From assembly GCA_017545665.1 (NCBI GenBank), contig JAFWKQ010000104.1, positions 1 to 47,892 on the forward strand: DNA of 47,892 nt. The letters are read 5' to 3'. The DNA is from Atopobiaceae bacterium. GTDB taxonomy: Bacteria; Actinomycetota; Coriobacteriia; Coriobacteriales; Atopobiaceae. The position numbers were made by a program, and so were the translations under genes. The first letter of the stretch is position 1. Every line of letters begins with the position of its first letter. Of the stretch, positions 42,711 to 47,892 are shown one piece after another. The notes under the pieces were generated by a model, which searched no databases, had not been told where the DNA came from, and worked only from the letters and a program-made list of their open reading frames with translations.

Positions 42711-43385
42711 TCAACCAGCCAAAAGTCCCGGTAGGTTGAGCAAGCTTGGCAGCGACTCCACCGTCTCGAACACCTCGTTGGCCTGCTTGGTTGCGTCGCG
42801 AAGCCTTGCCTTTAGGTTGTTTAGGTCCTCGAAGTGCGAATTGGGCAGCGAAGCGGCCTGCGTCTCGCAAGTCTTTACCACCTCGCGCGCATGCGATATG
42901 TCGTTTGGAAGCTTGTTTACCTCATCGCCGAGGGTACCAACGAGCTTCATGGTGTCATCTAGGGCAGTAGAGGACGTAAAGTCGATGTTGGAGGACTCTA
43001 TTTTTTTGAAGAGCCCCTCGGCGCGCGTAAGCACTGGCATCAGCGCGTCGTTTGCCAGGGAGTCACCGATGTTAACCAGCCCACGCACGCATTTTACGTC
43101 GTCGCTCACAAAGGGCAGGGCACTCGCGATCTGCCACTGCGCTCCCTCGACCTTGTCGCCCATTACGTCCAGGCGAGCGGAAAGATCGTGGATGGCGGAA
43201 ATCGCCCCTTCGAAGTCGGCCTCGTCGGCGCATTTCTCAAACTTGGCGTAGGAATCCGATGCCATCTTTGCGTCATTTGCCAGATCGTACGCGCTCACGC
43301 CAAATATAACGGCAAACACCACTATTACCAATAGCACGGCCGCTATAATCTTAGCCACTATCGGACGCTTGCCTCTTCCGCTCAT
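42711..43385 (-). CDS. Single-pass membrane protein resembling the N-terminal part of DUF4012 proteins
   Basis: A 224-residue protein: basic MSGRGKRPIVAK, one membrane helix (AAVLLVIVVFAVIFGVSAY), then a helical extracytoplasmic region. The stretch from AISAIHDLSARL through GAQWQIASALPFVSDDVKCVRGLVNIGDSLANDALMPV resembles the first part of actinobacterial DUF4012 proteins, which are normally much longer. Either it is a short form or a distinct family. No catalytic motif is seen. ATG 43385 with GGAGG at 4 nt is preferred over ATG 43400. It is divergent from serC. Confidence 0.6.
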   Translation of the reverse strand: MSGRGKRPIVAKIIAAVLLVIVVFAVIFGVSAYDLANDAKMASDSYAKFEKCADEADFEGAISAIHDLSARLDVMGDKVEGAQWQIASALPFVSDDVKCVRGLVNIGDSLANDALMPVLTRAEGLFKKIESSNIDFTSSTALDDTMKLVGTLGDEVNKLPNDISHAREVVKTCETQAASLPNSHFEDLNNLKARLRDATKQANEVFETVESLPSLLNLPGLLAG

Positions 43386-43588
43386 TGCGCCTCCATTCAC
43401 CTTGGCATTTGCCCTTCACTGTAGCACGTGTTGGGTCCAACAATGCGCAAAGGACACGTTAAAACATGGCGTTTTGCGTGGAATATCTTTGGTTTCGCGT
43501 TGGCCATATTCGCGACTCTGGCTGCGAACCCCCAGCTAGCTCCAGCAAACGCTCGTTTTCAGAAAAAAGAACAAACGGAAAACTGGGA

Positions 43589-43616
43589 TTGCGCTGCGTT
43601 GGGAGTCGGCTATTCT
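43589..43616 (+). promoter_or_regulatory. Candidate promoter of serC
   Basis: TTGCGC, a 16-nt spacer and TATTCT, with the start codon about 65 nt downstream. The leader between could fold as GTTGC-CCAC/GTGG-GCAAC (about 43624-43650). Only moderate matches. Confidence 0.35.
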
Positions 43617-43680
43617 GTACTGCGCGGTTGCGCCACAGTTCGTGGTTGCAACGAGGAGTCACGAGAAAGGCAAGAATCAC

Positions 43681-44772
43681 ATGAGCAGAGTCTATAACTT
43701 CTCCGCTGGTCCGGCAGTGCTGCCCGAGGACGTCCTGCGCGAGTGCGCAGACGAGATGCTTGATTATCGCGGCTGCGGTATGAGCGTCATGGAGATGAGC
43801 CATCGCTCGGCCATGTTCCAGCAAATCATCGACGATGCCGAGGCCGATTTGCGCGAGCTTATGGGCATTCCCAGCAACTACAAGGTGCTCTTCCTGCAGG
43901 GTGGCGCGTCGCAGCAGTTCGCCGCCATCCCCCTGAACATCTGCAACCTGTCTGGTGCCAACAAGAAGGCCGACTACATCCTCACCGGCATGTGGGCCAA
44001 GAAGGCCTTCCAGGAGGCGGGTCGCTTCATTGACGCGCAGGCCGTGGCCTCGAGCGCCGACAAGACCTTCTCCTACATTCCCGACTGCTCCGACCTCGCG
44101 ATTCGCGACGACGCGGACTACGTGTACATTTGCGAGAACAACACCATTTACGGCACCGTGTACCACGAGCTTCCCAACACCAAGGGCAAGCTGCTCGTGT
44201 CCGACGTGAGCTCCATGTTCCTGAGCCAGCCTCACGACGTGGAGAAGTACGGCGTCATCTATGGCGGCGTGCAGAAGAACGTTGGCCCCGCCGGCCTGGT
44301 GATCTCGGTCATTCGCGAGGACCTCATCGCTTCCGACGACCTCGCAGACGTTCCCACCATGCTGCAATGGAAGACGCAGGCCGATGCCGGCTCCATGTAC
44401 AACACCCCCAACTGCTGGTCCATCTATGTGTGCGGCAAGGTGTTCAAGTGGCTCAAGGCTCAGGGCGGCCTTGCGGCCATGAAGCAGATCAACGAGGCCA
44501 AGGCAAAGGTCCTCTACGACTTCCTGGACGAGTCCGAGCTGTTCCAGGGCACCGTGCGCGCAGAGGATCGCTCGCTCATGAACGTGCCGTTCGTAACGGG
44601 CGATGCCAACCTGGACGCCGAGTTCGTAAAGGAGTCCAAGGCGGCTGGCCTGGAGAACCTCAAGGGCCATCGATCCGTGGGCGGCATGCGCGCAAGCATA
44701 TACAACGCCATGCCCGTAGAGGGCGTGGAGGCGCTCGTTGCCTTTATGAAGGACTTCGAGACCAAGCACTAG
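43681..44772 (+). CDS. serC: Phosphoserine aminotransferase
   Basis: A class V PLP aminotransferase of 363 residues, converting 3-phosphohydroxypyruvate to phosphoserine in serine synthesis. It begins MSRVYNFSAGPAVLPEDVL, the SerC signature. Other landmarks are LFLQGGASQQFAAIPLN, SDVSSMFLS and the PLP-lysine in YGGVQKNVGPAG; the end is GGMRASIYNAMPVEGVEALVAFM. AAAGG lies upstream of ATG 43681; an earlier in-frame GTG lacks a good site. serA does not follow; a GC-rich tandem repeat and a terminator do. With CysE at the other end of the window, serine-to-cysteine supply is covered. Confidence 0.96.
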   Translation: MSRVYNFSAGPAVLPEDVLRECADEMLDYRGCGMSVMEMSHRSAMFQQIIDDAEADLRELMGIPSNYKVLFLQGGASQQFAAIPLNICNLSGANKKADYILTGMWAKKAFQEAGRFIDAQAVASSADKTFSYIPDCSDLAIRDDADYVYICENNTIYGTVYHELPNTKGKLLVSDVSSMFLSQPHDVEKYGVIYGGVQKNVGPAGLVISVIREDLIASDDLADVPTMLQWKTQADAGSMYNTPNCWSIYVCGKVFKWLKAQGGLAAMKQINEAKAKVLYDFLDESELFQGTVRAEDRSLMNVPFVTGDANLDAEFVKESKAAGLENLKGHRSVGGMRASIYNAMPVEGVEALVAFMKDFETKH

Positions 44773-44836
44773 GGCCAGGTGCGGCCGGGGCCGGATGTGG
44801 CCGGGGCCAGGTGCGGCCGAGCACGGCCGGGGCCAG
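44773..44836. repeat. 16-bp GC-rich tandem repeat after serC
   Basis: Three units of GGCCRGRTGYGGCCGR (44773-44788, 44789-44804, 44805-44820) and a decayed fourth, starting directly at the serC stop codon. Function unknown; such repeats often vary in copy number between strains. Confidence 0.7.
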
Positions 44837-44851
44837 TCATACGTACGGCGA

Positions 44852-44883
44852 GGGGTCGCCCCATCGGTGGGCGACCCCTTTTT
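44852..44883 (+). terminator. Intrinsic terminator of serC
   Basis: GGGGTCGCCC-CATCGGT-GGGCGACCCC, a perfect 10-bp stem followed by TTTTT. Confidence 0.9.
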
Positions 44884-45364
44884 GCGCCGCATGATGTCCG
44901 ATTCTATCTACAGCTCGCCGCACGCGGCGTCTGCACCTTAAGAGGCCTCCTTTTCGCCTCGCGACTTCCGAAACGAGGTGCCATGGCCTCGTATTTTTGC
45001 GGCAGCCTGACGTTAGTGTGGTTTTGGGAGATAAATATCGGTATTGTCCCAGTTGGTGGGATGCTCCGTTTTCTAAAAACCACACTGCGTAAATTATGCA
45101 GTGCGGTTTTTAGAAAACAGGTCCCACAAAACCCCAGATAAAATATTAACTATTTTCTAAAAACCACACTAATGGCTGCGAGCTCGATGGAACGCACCCT
45201 CGACTTGGGCAGCCAAGGCGTTGGTTTGGGTAGACAATTTCGAATATATGAGGGGCCCCGCCGCGCGTAGACAATTTCGGACAAAATGCGCCCCGATTGG
45301 AGGCCTTAATGTCCGTTTTTGTCTACATCGGCCGCATCGGCCGCATAAGGTGCATAATAGATTT
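44884..45364. other. Long AT-rich regulatory-looking region before the GAGIG gene
   Basis: About 480 bp with no credible gene. It holds a 21-bp inverted repeat (45068-45118) with a third copy of one arm at 45153-45170. It also holds two GTAGACAATTTCG direct repeats (45230-45242 and 45267-45279), the second facing a near-complementary arm at 45310-45326. It is visibly richer in A+T than the genes on either side. Confidence 0.5.
45068..45118. repeat. 21-bp inverted repeat, TTTTCTAAAAACCACACT family
   Basis: The arms at 45068-45088 and 45098-45118 differ at one position; loop 9 nt. TTTTCTAAAAACCACACT returns as a direct copy at 45153-45170. No T-run follows the hairpin beyond its own arms. It may be a transposon end, a recombination site or a regulator site. 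Confidence 0.65.
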
Positions 45365-47892
45365 ATGGACTTATTCCCAAACGCACCCACGCGCCGAACT
45401 CGGGGGATCTGGCTCAGGATGACACCACAGCGAAAGAAGCCACAAACGGAACCGCAGGGCGCACGTATGCCCAAAACGAGGGTATGCGCGCATGCCTGCG
45501 CGCTCGTCCTCCTTGCGGCGCTGCTCCTCATCCTTCCTCAGCGCGTGGCGTTCGCAGCAACGCACGAATACCACATCTCGAAGAACAGCCCCACCGTCAA
45601 GTGCCAGACGCCAGGCGACGAGTACATAATTAGCGGCGAGGGCAGCGGGGGCGCGGTTGCCATCAGTGGCGGCGACCAGGGCAACCCCATAGTCGTGACG
45701 CTCAACGGCCTCACGGTGAACAACCGCCAAGGCGACCACGAAAACGCTCCCGTGCAGGTGGAGAGCGGATATTGCATCATCAAACTCAGCGGCAGCAATC
45801 ACCTTGAGGGCGGCTGGCACGACATCTCCCTCAAAAACGACGTCGGCATCGCGGGCCTACGCGTATGCAGCGGGGCAACCTGCGTCATAACCTCCGCGGC
45901 GGGCGACGGCAAAGAGAGCGGCAGCCTGTATGCCGCCTGCGTTCACAACGACCGAGGCGGCGCGGGCATCGGCTCAAACTACAACGAGGATACGGGCACC
46001 ATCATCATTCGCGGCGGCACCATCGAGGCCCACGGCGGACATTGCGGTGCTGGCATCGGCAGCGGTCGCGACGGCGTATGCACGAACGTCGCCATCGAGG
46101 GCGGCAAAATAACGGCCCACGGCGGCGAGTATGCGGCGGGCATCGGCGCCGGCGACCACGCGGGCACCGGAAACGGCGGAAACGCCAACCAAATCACCAT
46201 TTCGGGCGGTGTGGTTTGCGCCTATGGCGGCACAAACGGCGGCGCGGGCATCGGTGGCTCCGAGGGCGGCGACGGCGGAACCATAACCATAACGGGCGGA
46301 AATATTACGGCACGTGGCTGCGGTCGTTTGGGCGAGATAGGCGACGGATGCGCGGCGGGCATCGGCGGTGGCGACGGCGGCGCGGCCACGATCAACATCA
46401 ACCAGGCCGAGGGCAAGACGCTCAGCATCGACGCCCTTGGCGGCTGGTGCGGCAGGACCGGCGGCGCGGGCATAGGAAGCGCCAACTGCACGGCGCGCGA
46501 CATCAGCATTGGCCTGTGCGGAGGCACCATCGTTGCCGAGGGTGGCGAGAAGGGCGCGGGCATCGGCGGCGGCAACAAGCAGAGCGGCGCCATCAGCATC
46601 TCCGGCAACGGCACCGTTGTCGCGACGGCAGGACGCGACGCCTGTGCCATTGGCGCCGGTCAACAGTGCCACGCGGGTTCGATCACCATCAACGGCTCGG
46701 GAGCGTCAGCGGCATCGCACGGCTACCCGCTAACCATAGAAGCACATCACGGCTCCACCGAAGAGGGTGGGCAGGACGGCGCCCTCATTGGCTCGGGCGA
46801 CGGCACGTCGGGCAACATCAGCATCAACAACGCATACGTTTTGCTCGACGCGCCGGGAAACGCGAACCTCATGGGAGCGGGAATCGGCACGGGCCACAGC
46901 AACGACCTCTCGCTTAAGGACGGCGGCATCAACAGCATCTCCGTCAGCAACAGCCGCATCGCGTTCTCGGGCGGCACGTCGATGATGTATGGCGCGGGCA
47001 TCGGCGCAGGCTACGGGTCCAACGTCTCCCACATCACGCTCACAAACGTCTTCTACGACGGCCCCACCATCGGCTCGTCGAGCAGCACGCGCATAACCAC
47101 AAGCGAGAATGACATCGAGTCCATCTCCATCTCGGGCTCAACCGTTACCGCCACAGCCAACGAGCGGCCCGACGAGCCATGGGCTGGCATCGGTACGGGT
47201 CCGGCCGGCACGTTGGGCAGCATCACCATCACCAACTCCACCGTTACGGCCGCGGGGGCTCACGGTGGTGCCGGCATCGGCACGGCAGGCCTGAACTTCA
47301 ACGAGAACTTCCCGCTCAAGCAGTTGCTCACGTCGTCGGGAAAGTGCGGCAGCGTAGAGATTCAAAACACCGGCGGCACGCTTCATAGCGTTATCGCAAC
47401 GGGAAGCGGCGGAGGTGCCGGCATCGGCGGAGGGGTCTTTACGTCCGTGGAGGGCGACATCACCATTCGCAACGTGGACGTAACGGCATGCGGTGGACAC
47501 GAGACCAGCGGCGGAGGCGCGGGCATCGGCGGCGGTGCCATGTGCAGTTGCGCAGACATTCTCATCGAGAACGCTGATGTTACGGCCACGGGTGGCGAAG
47601 GCAGCGCGGGCATCGGGTCGGGAGGCTTCTGCGACCCGTCGGTGCTCACGGGCCTCGTCGGTACCACATGGAACACGACCTGCGGCAACGTGACCATCAA
47701 ATCCAATAGCGACGTCGACGCCACGGGCGGCTCGGGCGCGGCAGGCATCGGCCTCGGCGAGGGTGCCCAGCAGGAGACGGGCACATCGATCACCGTCGAC
47801 GAGAGCGTGGTTGCGGCCATCGGTGGCGACGGCGGCGCGGGCATTGGCGCCGGTCGCGAAGGCGGCCTGGGCCGCGGCGCCGAGGGCCGTCG
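45365..47892 (+). CDS. Large secreted Gly-rich GAGIG-repeat protein, 3' end beyond window
   Basis: An open frame of 842 codons that runs off the window edge. A basic N-terminus is followed by a signal peptide (ALVLLAALLLILPQRVAFAA, cleavage near AFA-ATHEYH). A beta-rich first domain (about 65-180) resembles carbohydrate-binding domain-containing surface proteins. From about 195 onward the motif G-x-G-A-G-I-G recurs every 25-45 residues, alternating with short beta strands such as ITISGG and ITITNSTV, which suggests a right-handed beta-solenoid. ATG 45365 is the longest start; ATG 45419 and 45467 also keep the signal peptide, and 45467 (AGGG at 7 nt) is plausible. The ligand is unknown; a surface adhesin or glycan-binding role is inferred. 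Confidence 0.82.
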   Translation, partial: MDLFPNAPTRRTRGIWLRMTPQRKKPQTEPQGARMPKTRVCAHACALVLLAALLLILPQRVAFAATHEYHISKNSPTVKCQTPGDEYIISGEGSGGAVAISGGDQGNPIVVTLNGLTVNNRQGDHENAPVQVESGYCIIKLSGSNHLEGGWHDISLKNDVGIAGLRVCSGATCVITSAAGDGKESGSLYAACVHNDRGGAGIGSNYNEDTGTIIIRGGTIEAHGGHCGAGIGSGRDGVCTNVAIEGGKITAHGGEYAAGIGAGDHAGTGNGGNANQITISGGVVCAYGGTNGGAGIGGSEGGDGGTITITGGNITARGCGRLGEIGDGCAAGIGGGDGGAATININQAEGKTLSIDALGGWCGRTGGAGIGSANCTARDISIGLCGGTIVAEGGEKGAGIGGGNKQSGAISISGNGTVVATAGRDACAIGAGQQCHAGSITINGSGASAASHGYPLTIEAHHGSTEEGGQDGALIGSGDGTSGNISINNAYVLLDAPGNANLMGAGIGTGHSNDLSLKDGGINSISVSNSRIAFSGGTSMMYGAGIGAGYGSNVSHITLTNVFYDGPTIGSSSSTRITTSENDIESISISGSTVTATANERPDEPWAGIGTGPAGTLGSITITNSTVTAAGAHGGAGIGTAGLNFNENFPLKQLLTSSGKCGSVEIQNTGGTLHSVIATGSGGGAGIGGGVFTSVEGDITIRNVDVTACGGHETSGGGAGIGGGAMCSCADILIENADVTATGGEGSAGIGSGGFCDPSVLTGLVGTTWNTTCGNVTIKSNSDVDATGGSGAAGIGLGEGAQQETGTSITVDESVVAAIGGDGGAGIGAGREGGLGRGAEGR

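Noticed and set aside
45865..46917. Arg-rich open frame of 350 codons in another frame of the GAGIG gene
   Set aside because: It is a low-complexity shadow of Gly-Ala-Ile codons. The 45365 frame has a signal peptide and regular repeats.
1..47892. tRNA or rRNA genes
   Set aside because: A scan for T-loop-like GGTTCGAATCC patterns found only matches inside protein genes (for example in the integrase and pilB), without cloverleaf structure.

Overview
The window looks like chromosomal DNA of an anaerobic actinobacterium of the class Coriobacteriia (Olsenella/Atopobium/Collinsella-like). The reasons are the moderately high G+C of the housekeeping genes, strong AGGAGG ribosome-binding sites, the mix of Gram-positive features (sortase-type surface protein, CnaB/FctA-like domains, RsbU/RsbW/RsbV-type partner switch) and the protein families seen (NdpA-like nucleoid protein, DUF4012-like protein, Cys-rich EAL proteins). 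Genus-level placement is inference.

Layout. 1-6.2 kb: 3'-truncated serine O-acetyltransferase, a three-gene partner-switching module (STAS antagonist, sensor PP2C phosphatase, anti-sigma kinase), a flavin-binding PNPOx-fold protein and a cytoplasmic GH13 enzyme. 6.2-12 kb: an accessory island that is visibly AT-richer and partly decayed. It holds a frameshifted tyrosine recombinase, a prepilin gene with a stop at codon 2, a DUF4143 ATPase behind three 23-bp-spaced repeats, a PIN/NYN-like gene with a damaged start, and an intact prepilin gene on the opposite strand. Four related hairpins are scattered through it. 12.4-14 kb: a GT-C-like membrane glycosyltransferase.

14-34.5 kb is the centrepiece: a type IV pilus locus on the minus strand. 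From its promoter it reads three small prepilin-like proteins, then a 4,232-residue prepilin-domain adhesin of 12.7 kb, a terminator, a sorting-signal surface protein, PilB, PilT and PilC. The giant protein has a class III prepilin leader with Glu5, GLUG-like repeats, three right-handed beta-helix modules, FctA/CnaB-like domains, a bacterial Ig-like domain and a triplicated C-terminal module. It has no sortase signal, so the pilus itself is the likely anchor. PilB begins with two MshEN c-di-GMP-binding motifs, and a GGDEF(degenerate)-EAL protein is divergently transcribed from the other side of the locus, so c-di-GMP control of the pilus is a natural hypothesis. No prepilin peptidase or PilM/N/O genes are present in the window.

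37-45 kb returns to housekeeping genes: NdpA-like nucleoid protein, transglutaminase-like membrane protein, SixA-type phosphatase, PyrE, a second cytoplasmic alpha-amylase, a short DUF4012-like protein and SerC. 45.4 kb to the end is the 5' part of a second large secreted protein built of Gly-rich GAGIG repeats; it is open at the window edge. Several families of intergenic palindromes (GGTGGCACA... and GGGGACTGTCCCC/GGGGATACTCCCC) sit mostly at gene ends. No tRNA, rRNA or CRISPR array was recognised.
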